The notes: generated by a model from the letters alone, not told the origin. A stretch of 64,000 bases of DNA from Allobogoriella alba (GCF_042665525.1 NZ_JBHTCQ010000001.1:186001-250000), one strand, 5' to 3'. Numbered from the stretch's first letter, positions 44,403-52,388 are shown. A program made the numbers and translations.

Positions 44403-44410
44403 GTCGACAT
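44401..44410. promoter_or_regulatory. Palindrome between merR and the glycosyltransferase
   Basis: ATGTCGACAT is a perfect 10-bp palindrome that covers the merR start codon and directly follows TTGACT (44393-44398) on the plus strand. MerR operators normally lie between -35 and -10. A convincing -10 hexamer is not visible. Confidence 0.4.
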
Positions 44411-44430
44411 TAAGGCCGAGCATCGGCAGC

Positions 44431-45579
44431 ATGTCCACATCGATCCTCATGGTCGTTCGCGACGGCGGAGGCACCGCACCGGTCGAGCTGACCGTCGCGT
44501 CGAAGCTGCGGAACCACGGCCACCACGTCCGGCTCTTCGGTCCGCCCGAGGTATCCCGCTACGCCGCGGACCGCGGCTTCGACCTGGCCGTGCTCGATTG
44601 GCCACCGGGACTCACCGCGACCGGTCTCATGGCGCAGATGGTGGCCGCGGCCCCGTCGTGGGTGGAGCAGATCGGCCCCGCTCTGCCCGGGACCGACCTG
44701 GTGGTCGCGGACTGCGCGGCGTTCGGGGTGCTGGTTGCCGCCCGAGCCTGCGGTGTGAGGTCCGTCAGCCTGATGCCGACCGTCTACGTCGCCGATCTGC
44801 CGATGTTCGCCTCCAACGGCCCGGCGCTGGCAGCGGTCAACCGGCTGCGGACGTCGGCAGGGCTGCGTGCGGTGGGTTCGCTGACCGACCAGCTGCTCGA
44901 CGCCGACCGGCTGCTGGTGCTGACCTCGCGGGCGTTCGAGGACCCCGACGTCTCTCCGCCGGACCACGTACGGTACGTCGGCCCGCAGCTGCCGACCGGC
45001 CACGACGCCACGCCGGGCTCGGCCGACGGCCTGACGGCCGCGGTCGGCGACGACAGGTGGCCACCCGGTGACGCACCCCTGGTGCTGGTCAGCCTGAGCA
45101 CCGGGGAGCAGGACCAGCACGGGACCCTCCAGCGGATCGTCGACGCGGTCTCCGCCATGCCGGTCCGCGTCCTGGTCACGACCGGCCCGGTCGAGCCCGG
45201 CGAGCTGCGCTGCCCCGCGAACGTCGTCGCGGTCCGTTTCGTGCCGCACGACCAGGTCCTCCCGTACGCCGACCTGGTCCTCACGCACGCCGGTCACGGC
45301 ACGGTCATGGCCGCCGTCACTGCGGGTGTCCCGCTCATGTGCATCCCGATGGGCCGCGACCAGCCGGCGGTCGCCGCCCGGGTCACCCGGCACGGGCTCG
45401 GGGTCTCGGTCGACCCGGACGCCGACGTCGCCGCGCTCCGGCTGGCGGCCGAGCGGGTGCTCGGCGACCCGGCGTTCCGGCACGCGGCCGTCGAGATCTC
45501 CGGGGCCCTCGAACCCCCGGACCTCGTGGTGCAGGAGATCGGGGCGCTCCTGGGCGACGGGGCTCAGTGGAAGTACTGA
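44431..45579 (+). CDS. MGT/UGT-type glycosyltransferase (macrolide glycosyltransferase-like)
   Basis: 382-aa GT1 family enzyme with a GT-B fold. N-terminal acceptor domain starts ILMVVRDGGGTAPVELTVASK. The C-terminal donor signature LVLTHAGHGTVMAAVTAGVP, then CIPMGRDQPAVAARV, lies at about residues 280-315 and is typical of UGT/MGT enzymes that glucosylate macrolides and other hydrophobic acceptors. Divergent MerR control would suit drug-inducible detoxification; this is inferred. It overlaps the convergent SDR gene tail to tail by 16 nt. Confidence 0.86.
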   Translation: MSTSILMVVRDGGGTAPVELTVASKLRNHGHHVRLFGPPEVSRYAADRGFDLAVLDWPPGLTATGLMAQMVAAAPSWVEQIGPALPGTDLVVADCAAFGVLVAARACGVRSVSLMPTVYVADLPMFASNGPALAAVNRLRTSAGLRAVGSLTDQLLDADRLLVLTSRAFEDPDVSPPDHVRYVGPQLPTGHDATPGSADGLTAAVGDDRWPPGDAPLVLVSLSTGEQDQHGTLQRIVDAVSAMPVRVLVTTGPVEPGELRCPANVVAVRFVPHDQVLPYADLVLTHAGHGTVMAAVTAGVPLMCIPMGRDQPAVAARVTRHGLGVSVDPDADVAALRLAAERVLGDPAFRHAAVEISGALEPPDLVVQEIGALLGDGAQWKY

Positions 45580-46331
45580 CCGCCGTTGACGTCGATGACC
45601 GCCCCGGTGACGAACCCGGCGCCGTCGGAGGCGAGCCAGCGGGCCGCGTCCGCGACGTCGGCCGGGTCGCCGGCCCGGCCCAGGGGGATGGCGCCGACGG
45701 CGCGCTGCCGGGCCTCCGGCGCGGTGAACGTCTCGTGGAACGGCGTGGCCCCGATGAACCCCGGCGCGAGGGCGTTGACCGTGATCTGCCGCGGACCGAG
45801 CTCGGCGGCGAGGCCGCGGGTGAAGCCGAACATCCCCGCCTTCGCGGTGGCGTACGCGAGCGCACCGGGCCCGCCGCCGGTGTGGCCGGCGAGCGAGGCG
45901 ACGTTGATGATGCGGCCGTGGCTGCCGGTGGGCAGGTGCGGCGCCGCGTGGTGGGTGAAGAGGTACATGGTGTCGAGGTTGACCTCGAGGATGGCGCGCC
46001 ACGTGGCCAGGTCGAGCGCGTCGAGCGTGGCCCGGCGGACCATGCTCCCGACGTTGTTGACCAGGATGTCGATCCCGCCGCACGTCTCGACCGTCCGGTC
46101 GACGGCGTCGCGCACCTCCGGCTCGGACGCCGCCTCGACGCGCAGGGCGAGCGGCTCGGCGCCGGAGACCTCGGCGATCCGTGCCAGCCACGACTCCTCG
46201 GGGGTATGGGTGCGGTAGGTGATCGCGACCCGCGCGCCCGCCTCGGCGAGGGCCTCCGCGATCGCGGCCCCGATGCCGACGCCGCCGCCGGTCACCAGGG
46301 CCGTCCGTCCGGTCAGTGCTGCGCTGCTCAT
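45564..46331 (-). CDS. Short-chain dehydrogenase/reductase
   Basis: 255-aa classical SDR. NAD(P) motif TGGGVGIGAAIAEAL, NNVG at the end of strand 4, catalytic Ser in IINVASLAG, YxxxK in ALAYATAKAGMFG, and PGFIGATPF. The ending GAVIDVNGGQYFH is characteristic. It is similar to 3-oxoacyl-ACP reductase FabG and to sugar/alcohol dehydrogenases; no specific substrate can be named. An ATG 15 nt upstream is an alternative start. Its 3' end overlaps the glycosyltransferase gene. Confidence 0.88.
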   Translation of the reverse strand: MSSAALTGRTALVTGGGVGIGAAIAEALAEAGARVAITYRTHTPEESWLARIAEVSGAEPLALRVEAASEPEVRDAVDRTVETCGGIDILVNNVGSMVRRATLDALDLATWRAILEVNLDTMYLFTHHAAPHLPTGSHGRIINVASLAGHTGGGPGALAYATAKAGMFGFTRGLAAELGPRQITVNALAPGFIGATPFHETFTAPEARQRAVGAIPLGRAGDPADVADAARWLASDGAGFVTGAVIDVNGGQYFH

Positions 46332-46374
46332 CCACCCATCATCCACGTCGGCGATGCACGCGCGGCCGGCCGGC

Positions 46375-47811
46375 TCAGGATGCGGCGAGCACCGCGACCC
46401 CGGCCAGGGTCGGGGCCAGCCGGGACCGAACGATCTCGATCCGCAACGCCGTCGCCGGGACGGGCTCGAAGCGCAGGATGCGCTGGTAGCCCACGGCGCC
46501 GGTGGCGGCGAGCGGCACCCAGCCTGCGCCGTCGTCCCGGAGGACGCGCACGTCCTCGATCCGCTGCCCGGAGGTGATCTGCTCCTTGAGCACCAGGCCG
46601 TCCAGGACTCGCCGTTCGTCCCACGCGAGCTCGACCCACGGCGTCGGGTCCGCGGGGTCGGGCTGCCAGTAGCCGGTGTCGTTCGCGAGGGTCAGCTGCT
46701 CGGCGGCGGTGCCGCGAGGGTTCGAGGAGAACCTCATCCGGACGCCCGGCACCGCCGCGCCGTACAGGTCCGTGATGCGCCGGCCCAGACCCGCGAGCGC
46801 CTCCCGGTCCGGCTCGGCGATCACGCCTTCCCGGGTGGGCGGGACGTTGAGCAGCAGCGTCGCGTTGCCGCCGACCGCGCGGAGGTAGATCTCGAACAGC
46901 TCGTCGGCGTCCCGGACCCTGCCGTCCTCCTCCGGATGGTGGAACCAGCCGGGCCGGACGGAGGTGTTGACCTCCGCGGGGTACCAGGCGAGGTCGCCGG
47001 TGCGGCCGACCAGCACCTCCCGGCTGCCGAGGTCCTGGTCGTCGGAGCGCACGGTGCGTGAGAACGCGCCGTCGTCGACCTGCTGGGAGCGTTCGGCGAT
47101 GCGTTCGACGTCCTGCAGCGCCCGGGGCACCACGGACCACTCGTCCGGCCGGGTGTGACCCGCCTCGTTGCCGCACCACCGCACGTCCGGGCCGCAGACG
47201 CTGATGACCGCCTCGGGCTGCAGCGCGCGGATGGTGCGGTAGTAGCGGTCCCAGTCGTAGACCTGGCGCCGGCCGTCGGGTCCCTCGCCGTTCGCGCCGT
47301 CCAGCCAGACGGAGAAAATCTCGCCGTAGCCCGTGAGCAGCTCGACGAGCTGGCCGACGTAGACGTCGTCGTAGGCGACGCCGGAGCCGTAGCTGGGGGC
47401 CGCGCGGTCCCACGGCGAGAGGTAGACGCCGAACCGCAGGCCGTGCCGCGCGCACGCCTCCGCGACGTCCCGGACGACGTCGCCGCGCCCGTCCCGCCAC
47501 GGGCTCGCCGCGACGGTGTGCGTGCTGTGGCGGGAGGGCCACAGGCAGAACCCGTCGTGGTGCTTGGCGGTGAGGATCACCGCGCGCATCCCGGCCGCCC
47601 GCAGGCTCGCGGCCCACTGGTCGGCGTCCAGCCCGGCCGGGTCGAACAGGGCGGGGTCCTCCGTCCCGGTCCCCCACTCCCGGCCGGTCATCGTGTTCAT
47701 GCCGAGGTGCACGAACGCGTACAGCTCGAGCTGCTGCCACGCGTACTGGCGTCTGGACGGGCGGACGTTGGCGAGGTAGTCGACGTCGAGCGGCACACCT
47801 CGATCATTCAC
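46375..47811 (-). CDS. Alpha-L-fucosidase (GH29)
   Basis: 478 aa without a signal peptide, so probably intracellular. The TIM barrel shows FVHLGMNTMTGREWGTG, VILTAKHHDGFCLWPS, RFGVYLSPWDR, the nucleophile region FSVWLDGANGEG and WCGNEAGHTRPDEW, all GH29 marks. A C-terminal F5/8-type beta domain follows from about residue 350 (WVELAWDERRVLDGLVLKEQ). Releases fucose from oligosaccharides. Start is either this GTG or one 15 nt downstream. Divergent from the patatin gene. Confidence 0.92.
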   Translation of the reverse strand: MNDRGVPLDVDYLANVRPSRRQYAWQQLELYAFVHLGMNTMTGREWGTGTEDPALFDPAGLDADQWAASLRAAGMRAVILTAKHHDGFCLWPSRHSTHTVAASPWRDGRGDVVRDVAEACARHGLRFGVYLSPWDRAAPSYGSGVAYDDVYVGQLVELLTGYGEIFSVWLDGANGEGPDGRRQVYDWDRYYRTIRALQPEAVISVCGPDVRWCGNEAGHTRPDEWSVVPRALQDVERIAERSQQVDDGAFSRTVRSDDQDLGSREVLVGRTGDLAWYPAEVNTSVRPGWFHHPEEDGRVRDADELFEIYLRAVGGNATLLLNVPPTREGVIAEPDREALAGLGRRITDLYGAAVPGVRMRFSSNPRGTAAEQLTLANDTGYWQPDPADPTPWVELAWDERRVLDGLVLKEQITSGQRIEDVRVLRDDGAGWVPLAATGAVGYQRILRFEPVPATALRIEIVRSRLAPTLAGVAVLAAS

Positions 47812-47877
47812 CGTCGCGGCCGGTCTGCGCGGTAGCCGCGGCCGACCGCCCGGGGCCTGGGCGGATAGGTTGGCGCC

Positions 47878-49440
47878 ATGCGGGCACAGGAGGTGCTGGG
47901 ATCGCTGCGCAACCGCCACCGGCGGCAGACCACCGGGCTCGTCCTCAGCGGCGGCGGGGCACGGTCGGACTTCCAGATCGGTGCACTGCGCTACCTGTAC
48001 GACCGGGTCGGCATCACGCCGCAGGTGATCGTCGGGACCTCTGCCGGCTCGATCCTGGCGTCGGTGCTGGCCCAGTCGGAGGACCCGGACGAGCAGCGCA
48101 GGTCCCTGGCGACCCTGGAGCGGCTCTGGGGCGAGATGCGCACGAGCTCGGACATGTTCACCCCCTACGAGTGGTTCGACCGCCTGCGCCGCCGCGGACC
48201 CGAGTGGATGGCCGTGCTGCAGAAACGGCAGCAGCGGCAGAATCCGCTGGGACGGACGTTCGCACGGGCCGCGACCACCTCGACCGCCCCGCGGGCGCAG
48301 GGCACCACCCGCCCGGCCGGTCCACGTCCGGCCGCGGGCCCGTTCGCCCCGGGCGGCCCGCTCGACCCCGCCGTGGTGCGGGACCGGCTGCGCACCATGG
48401 CCGCCAACCGTCCGTGGCCGCCCGCCCGGGAGGACCACGGGGAGACCGGCGGCACCGTGGGCGTCGTCGAGTTCCTCGCCGCGCTTCGCGAGGTGGGCCG
48501 GGCCAGGCCGGACCTGGAGCTGATCCTGCGCGGGGCCGAGCGGGAGAAGGCGATGTACCGGCCGGGCCCGCTCGTCGAGCGGCTGGTCGAACCCGAGGTG
48601 TTCGACGCGGCGCGGGTCGCGTCCTCGGGCGTGACCCTGCGGATCGCCGTCGTGGCCCTGGAGTCCGGCGAGCTGCGGTACGTCACCGAGGACGGCCACC
48701 TGGTGGACCGGGCGAACCGGCCGCTGGGCGGTGCCGCGGTGGATCTCGTGGACGCGGTCCGCGCGTCCTGCGCCATTCCGGCCGTCTTCCGGCCGGTCCC
48801 GCTCGGCGAGGAGACGTACGTCGACGGCGGCGTGCGCGAGACCCTGCCCGCGGAGATCGCCACCGACCACCTCCGGGTCGACCGCTGCTACGCCGTCGTC
48901 GCCTCACCGCCGGGTGTGCCGTACGAGGACGGCTACGCCGAGAAGGACATGCTCTCCGTGGTACTGCGTGCCACGGCGGGGATCATGGCCGACGAGGGCC
49001 TGCGGGACGAGGTCGAGAAGGCGCGCCGGGACGGCGCCGTCGTCATCGCGCCCGAGCTGAACCTCCACGACCTGCTCACCGTCGACCCGGGGCTCACGGC
49101 GATCTCGATGGACTACGGCTACCTGCGGGCCGCGGAGGCCGTCCGCGGTGCGACGACGGCGCAGGCTCAGCTCACGCGCGACGTGATCCGGCTCCGGCGG
49201 CAGATCTGGCAGCTCGAGGAGAGCCTGCTCGCCGAGCTCGCCACGCCGGCCGAGCCGGGCGCGCCGGTCAGTTCGGCGCCGTCCCAGCCCGACCTCAGCG
49301 ACCTGGCGGTGCTCAAGCGACGGCTGCGCGACCTGGTCGAGCACCTCCCCGCGGACCGGCGTCCACCGGAGGCGGGTCGCTGGTGGCTCACCTTCGAACG
49401 GCACGCCTTCGACGTGGCGGTCACGCCCGGCTGGACGTGA
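47878..49440 (+). CDS. Patatin-like phospholipase
   Basis: 520-aa cytosolic serine lipase of the patatin family. Oxyanion motif LVLSGGGARSDFQ (about residues 22-32), nucleophile elbow GTSAGS with Ser55, and catalytic Asp in YVDGGVRE near residue 320. A Pro/Ala-rich insertion of about 50 residues separates the first conserved block from the rest. A C-terminal helical extension of about 120 residues is peculiar to this subgroup. TAGGTT lies 6 nt before the ATG, so the transcript is probably leaderless. Confidence 0.9.
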   Translation: MRAQEVLGSLRNRHRRQTTGLVLSGGGARSDFQIGALRYLYDRVGITPQVIVGTSAGSILASVLAQSEDPDEQRRSLATLERLWGEMRTSSDMFTPYEWFDRLRRRGPEWMAVLQKRQQRQNPLGRTFARAATTSTAPRAQGTTRPAGPRPAAGPFAPGGPLDPAVVRDRLRTMAANRPWPPAREDHGETGGTVGVVEFLAALREVGRARPDLELILRGAEREKAMYRPGPLVERLVEPEVFDAARVASSGVTLRIAVVALESGELRYVTEDGHLVDRANRPLGGAAVDLVDAVRASCAIPAVFRPVPLGEETYVDGGVRETLPAEIATDHLRVDRCYAVVASPPGVPYEDGYAEKDMLSVVLRATAGIMADEGLRDEVEKARRDGAVVIAPELNLHDLLTVDPGLTAISMDYGYLRAAEAVRGATTAQAQLTRDVIRLRRQIWQLEESLLAELATPAEPGAPVSSAPSQPDLSDLAVLKRRLRDLVEHLPADRRPPEAGRWWLTFERHAFDVAVTPGWT

Positions 49441-49462
49441 GGCCCGGCCACGGGAAAATGCG

Positions 49463-49492
49463 TTGCCCGGCTCGTGCCGACTCTGGTGAGAT
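49463..49492 (+). promoter_or_regulatory. Leaderless promoter of the small-ORF cluster
   Basis: TTGCCC (49463-49468), 18-nt spacer, TGAGAT (49487-49492), then 7 nt to an ATG. No Shine-Dalgarno. It lies in the gap between the patatin gene and the small-ORF cluster. Confidence 0.5.
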
Positions 49493-49499
49493 CTCTGCC

Positions 49500-49598
49500 A
49501 TGGCCACGATCGATGACATGACCCGCACGGTGCCCACCTGCGGTCGTGCCGCCGTGGTCGGCCGGATCCTTCCGCGCACGACTGCCGCCATCTTCTAG
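49500..49598 (+). CDS. Possible 32-aa leader peptide
   Basis: Thirty-two codons plus stop, starting 7 nt after a -10-like element. The product contains six Thr, four Arg, a single Cys (PTCGR) and a TTAAIF end; no hydrophobic core, so not a membrane peptide. It is followed by two GC-rich hairpins before the first ribosome-binding site of the downstream small ORFs, the layout of a transcription-attenuation leader. It may also be a random short frame. Confidence 0.4.
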   Translation: MATIDDMTRTVPTCGRAAVVGRILPRTTAAIF

Positions 49599-49612
49599 GC
49601 AGTCCCGGGTCC

Positions 49613-49670
49613 GCGCCGGCGACGGCGCCGACCCGTCAGCACCCTCACCGGACACGCGCCCACGGGCGCG
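49613..49670 (+). promoter_or_regulatory. Two tandem GC hairpins downstream of the 32-codon ORF
   Basis: Hairpin 1: GCGCCG/CGGCGC with loop GCGA (49613-49628). Hairpin 2: CGCGCC/GGCGCG with loop CACG (49655-49670). They could attenuate transcription or block translation. The rest of the stretch to 49776 is GC-rich, and I see nothing else in it. Confidence 0.45.
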
Positions 49671-49776
49671 CCGCCCCACTGCCCGGACGCCCTCTGGCGC
49701 GTTGCCGCGGCCCGCCCTGCCCTGACGATCCGCCGCGCCGCGTCGTCCTGCCTGACGTCGCCTCAAGGAGACCGCC

Positions 49777-49938
49777 ATGTGCCCGACCGTCGACACCTAC
49801 ACACCCCGGTACCTGGGAGCCCGGTTCGACGAGGACCTCCCGGTCACCCGCATCCGGACCGGCCACCAAGGACCGGTACCGCACCACCACCACGGACGTC
49901 CCGGCCCGCGCGCCGGGACGAGGAAGGAACTCCCATGA
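49777..49938 (+). CDS. 53-aa small protein with a His cluster
   Basis: Small ORF with a good AAGGAG ribosome-binding site 6 nt upstream. The product begins MCPTVDTYTPRYLGARFDED, carries a four-histidine run after PVP, and ends in a basic Gly/Pro/Arg region. No signal or membrane segment. Its stop overlaps the ATG of the next small ORF (ATGA), which supports both as real and co-translated. No family known to me. Confidence 0.55.
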   Translation: MCPTVDTYTPRYLGARFDEDLPVTRIRTGHQGPVPHHHHGRPGPRAGTRKELP

Positions 49939-50072
49939 ACCAGAGCATGATCGACCTGTTCGTGGCCCGCATGCTGACCCAGTCGCTGGACGAGCTGCTC
50001 GAGGACGCCCATACCAGGCGACTCCGGAAGCAGAAGCAGCGCCAGAATGGCGTTGACGTGACGTCACTCTGA
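49935..50072 (+). CDS. 45-aa helical small protein (copy A)
   Basis: Predicted amphipathic helix with the sequence core IDLFVARMLTQSLDELLEDA followed by a strongly basic RRLRKQKQR tail. It is coupled to the preceding ORF by a 4-nt overlap and has GAAGGA upstream. It is clearly related to the 46-aa protein at 50641 (shared pattern D-F-A-R----SLD-LL-D). The acidic helix plus basic tail could bind nucleic acid or another protein. Ends 15 nt before the RHH gene. Confidence 0.6.
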   Translation: MNQSMIDLFVARMLTQSLDELLEDAHTRRLRKQKQRQNGVDVTSL

Positions 50073-50081
50073 TGCCACACT
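50053..50081 (+). promoter_or_regulatory. Promoter of the RHH operon with palindrome GTGACGTCAC
   Basis: TTGACG (50053-50058), 17-nt spacer, CACACT (50076-50081), then 6 nt to the ATG, so the message is leaderless. The perfect 10-bp palindrome GTGACGTCAC (50058-50067) lies in the spacer, where an RHH repressor would block polymerase. It overlaps the 3' end of the preceding small ORF. Confidence 0.6.
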
Positions 50082-50087
50082 GACGCC

Positions 50088-50588
50088 ATGGATCTCGGAC
50101 CGTACCTGTCGTCGCTGCAGCAGGCACTCGCCGCAACCACCCAGACCTCGTCCGCCGAGGTGCAGGAGGCGGCCGACCGGCTGGCACACAGCCTCGAGGC
50201 TGCGCTGCGACTCACGCTCATGGAGCTCGCGGCGGACGTGGCCGCAGAGGTCACGGTCCAGCTGGACGGGGACGTCGTGGAGGTCCGCCTCCGGGGTGGG
50301 AGCCCCGAGGTGGTCGTCCAGCGACGTCCCCGCCCGGCGGAGGTCCCCCTGCCCCCGCCGCCACCACCACCGCTCCTGCCCGAGGACGAGGGCGGCACCG
50401 CCCGCATCTCCCTGCGGCTCCCCGAGGGCCTCAAGGGCCAGGTGGACAAGTCGGCCGCCCGGGAGGGCGTGTCGGTGAACACCTGGTTGGTGCGGACCGT
50501 CCAGCACGCGGTCTCGGAGCCGTCCGAATCCGCCGGCACGACCACCGCACCGACCGGCGGCCGCCGGCTGAGCGGCTGGGCCCGCTGA
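50088..50588 (+). CDS. Ribbon-helix-helix protein with N-terminal extension
   Basis: 166 aa. An N-terminal helical/beta domain of about 85 residues (helix VQEAADRLAHSLEAALRL; strands VTVQLDGDVVEVRLRG) is joined by a poly-Pro linker to a C-terminal RHH domain: ARISLRLPEGLKGQVDKSA, then REGVSVNTWLVRTVQHAV. RHH proteins bind DNA as dimers through the N-terminal ribbon; here the ribbon is internal. HicB-like architecture is possible. It probably represses its own promoter. No toxin partner of known type lies next to it. Confidence 0.82.
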   Translation: MDLGPYLSSLQQALAATTQTSSAEVQEAADRLAHSLEAALRLTLMELAADVAAEVTVQLDGDVVEVRLRGGSPEVVVQRRPRPAEVPLPPPPPPPLLPEDEGGTARISLRLPEGLKGQVDKSAAREGVSVNTWLVRTVQHAVSEPSESAGTTTAPTGGRRLSGWAR

Positions 50589-50640
50589 CCACCACGACCG
50601 CAGCACCCGCGAACCACCACACGAGAGAAGGGACACCGCC

Positions 50641-50781
50641 GTGAGCGATCTCGACGCCTTTGCGGCACGTGCCATGGGGACGTCGCTCGACGCCCTGCTC
50701 ATGGACGAGCGCCGTACCTCCCGCGCGCGGCGGTTCCTCCGCCGGCGCACCCACGATCTGACCGAGAGGAGGAGCCGCTGA
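50641..50781 (+). CDS. 46-aa helical small protein (copy B)
   Basis: GTG start behind GAGAAGGGA. The core LDAFAARAMGTSLDALLMDE matches copy A at 49935, and it also ends in a basic stretch rich in Arg. The stop overlaps the ATG of the next ORF (TGATG). Two related copies on either side of the RHH gene suggest a duplicated component. Function unknown. Confidence 0.68.
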   Translation: MSDLDAFAARAMGTSLDALLMDERRTSRARRFLRRRTHDLTERRSR

Positions 50782-50927
50782 TGGACCAGTGGCTGGAGCT
50801 CCACGAGCTCCGCACCCGGGACCTCATCCGCGAGGCCGAGGCCGTGCACCGCCGGCGCACCGCGCGGACGAGCCGGACCACCCCGTTCGCACCCGTCCGC
50901 CGGCGTGCCGCGTCCGACACGATCTGA
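50781..50927 (+). CDS. 48-aa basic helical small protein
   Basis: Starts inside the stop codon of copy B and ends inside the start codon of the DUF4097 gene (both TGATG), so it is tightly coupled to both. Sequence MDQWLELHELRTRDLIREAE forms an amphipathic helix, followed by an Arg/Thr-rich basic tail. It has a weaker resemblance in layout to copies A and B. It is absent from any family I know. Confidence 0.66.
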   Translation: MDQWLELHELRTRDLIREAEAVHRRRTARTSRTTPFAPVRRRAASDTI

Positions 50928-51748
50928 TGCGGTACGAGTTCCCCGCCCGCGGACCGGTACGGATCCACGCGACGATCCGCTCGAGCGACCTCGCCGTGAC
51001 GGCCGCCGACGTCGAGACCATCGAGGTCGACGTCGGCGGCCCGCACGACGACGAGGCCGCGGTCCGGGTCGACCTCACCGGGGACGTCCTGCGCCTCGAG
51101 GTGCCGTCCGGGGGCCGCCGCCTCTTCGGCGGCCGCTCCCGCCTGCACCTCGCCGTCCGGGTGCCGGAGCGCTCCGCACTGGAGGTGACCACCGGCTCCG
51201 GCGATGTCACGACCACCGGGCCGCTCGCCCAGGTCGCGGGGCGGTCGGGCTCCGGAGATCTGGACGTCGCCCGCACCGACGACCTGGAGATCACGTCCGG
51301 GTCGGGTGACATCACCGTGGCATCACTCGGCACCGCTCACGTGACCACCGGCAGCGGTGACCTCGACCTGGGTCCGGCCGCCGGACTCGTTCGGGTCCGG
51401 ACCGGCTCCGGGGACGTCGTCGCCGCGGAGGCCGACGAGCTCGAGGCCGTCACGGCGTCGGGCGACATCCTCATCAAGGAGCTGCGCGGACGCGCCACCG
51501 TCAAGACCGCGTCCGGGGACGTGCACGTGCGCCGCGGGAGCGGGGGCCACCTGGACGCCGTGACCGCCTCGGGCGACGTCGTCGTCCGCGTCGTCGAGGG
51601 CACCGCCGCCCTCCTGGACTGCTCGAGCGTCTCGGGAAGCGTCAGCTCCGCCCTCGAGCCCGCCGCCGAGCCCGGGCCGGGCGAGGGGTCGATCACCGTC
51701 CGCGCCCGCACCGTCAGCGGCAACGTCACCGTCCTGCGGACGGCCTAG
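50927..51748 (+). CDS. DUF4097 beta-repeat protein
   Basis: 273 aa with about ten repeats of a short strand-turn unit marked by SGD or SGN (TTGSGDV, SGSGDL, TSGSGDI, RTGSGDV, VTASGDI, KTASGDV and others), spaced about 17-20 residues apart. This builds a beta-solenoid, as in DUF4097 'putative adhesin' proteins. There is no signal peptide, so a cytoplasmic scaffold is as likely as an adhesin. ATG overlaps the upstream stop. Last gene of the RHH/small-ORF operon; convergent with the CYTH gene. Confidence 0.85.
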   Translation: MRYEFPARGPVRIHATIRSSDLAVTAADVETIEVDVGGPHDDEAAVRVDLTGDVLRLEVPSGGRRLFGGRSRLHLAVRVPERSALEVTTGSGDVTTTGPLAQVAGRSGSGDLDVARTDDLEITSGSGDITVASLGTAHVTTGSGDLDLGPAAGLVRVRTGSGDVVAAEADELEAVTASGDILIKELRGRATVKTASGDVHVRRGSGGHLDAVTASGDVVVRVVEGTAALLDCSSVSGSVSSALEPAAEPGPGEGSITVRARTVSGNVTVLRTA

Positions 51749-51752
51749 CCGG

Positions 51753-52388
51753 TCAGTGCGGCGACGAGCCCAGCTCGTTGCGGCCGAACTCCTGCAGGAA
51801 CCGCGGCCCCTGCACGGCGAGCTCCTGCTCGTACTCTCGGCCCCACCCTGCGTACGGCCGCACCGCGAGCGCGTCGTTGGTGAACCGCGGGTCCGTGGTG
51901 ACCTCGGTGACGCAGAAGTCGGGGATCACCAGGTCCGTGACGGGGCCGCCCCGCTCGCACTCGGCGACGATGAGCGGGGCGTTCTCGCCGAGGAACTCGT
52001 CCACCACCCACCCGTCGGTGCCGAGCCAGACGGAGTAGCGGTGCTTGACCATCCGCTCTCCCCCGAGCCGCACCATCTGCCGGCCCACCGAGACGTCGAG
52101 CTCGCGCTCCGCCTCGTAGCGGGTGCCGCTGACCTCGGGTCCCTTGACGGTCAGCGCGCAGAACGTGAAGTCGACGCCCTCGAGCAGCGACTCGACGTCG
52201 TCGCCGCGAACCGTGGCCGGCGCGGTGCCCTCCGCCTGCAGCCGGACCCGTAGCGCGTAGCCCTCGGCGGCCAGGTAGTAGCTCTGGACGATGAGCACCG
52301 GGTCCGGCTCGCTCAGCACGACGTCGGGCAGCGAGCGGACGAAGAACTTCCGCTCGAACTCGAAGTCTCCGTAGCCGGTGTCGCTCAT
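51753..52388 (-). CDS. CYTH domain protein
   Basis: 211-aa triphosphate-tunnel metalloenzyme-like protein. The N-terminal FEFERKFFV motif gives the ExExK signature; LRVRLQAEG, LTVKGPEVSGTRYEAERELD and VKHRYSVWLGTDGWVVDEF line the tunnel. Family members hydrolyse inorganic triphosphate, thiamine triphosphate or act as adenylate cyclases. TACGGT lies 6 nt before the ATG (52400-52395, minus strand), a leaderless start. Gene is separated from its convergent neighbour by 4 nt. Confidence 0.9.
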   Translation of the reverse strand: MSDTGYGDFEFERKFFVRSLPDVVLSEPDPVLIVQSYYLAAEGYALRVRLQAEGTAPATVRGDDVESLLEGVDFTFCALTVKGPEVSGTRYEAERELDVSVGRQMVRLGGERMVKHRYSVWLGTDGWVVDEFLGENAPLIVAECERGGPVTDLVIPDFCVTEVTTDPRFTNDALAVRPYAGWGREYEQELAVQGPRFLQEFGRNELGSSPH

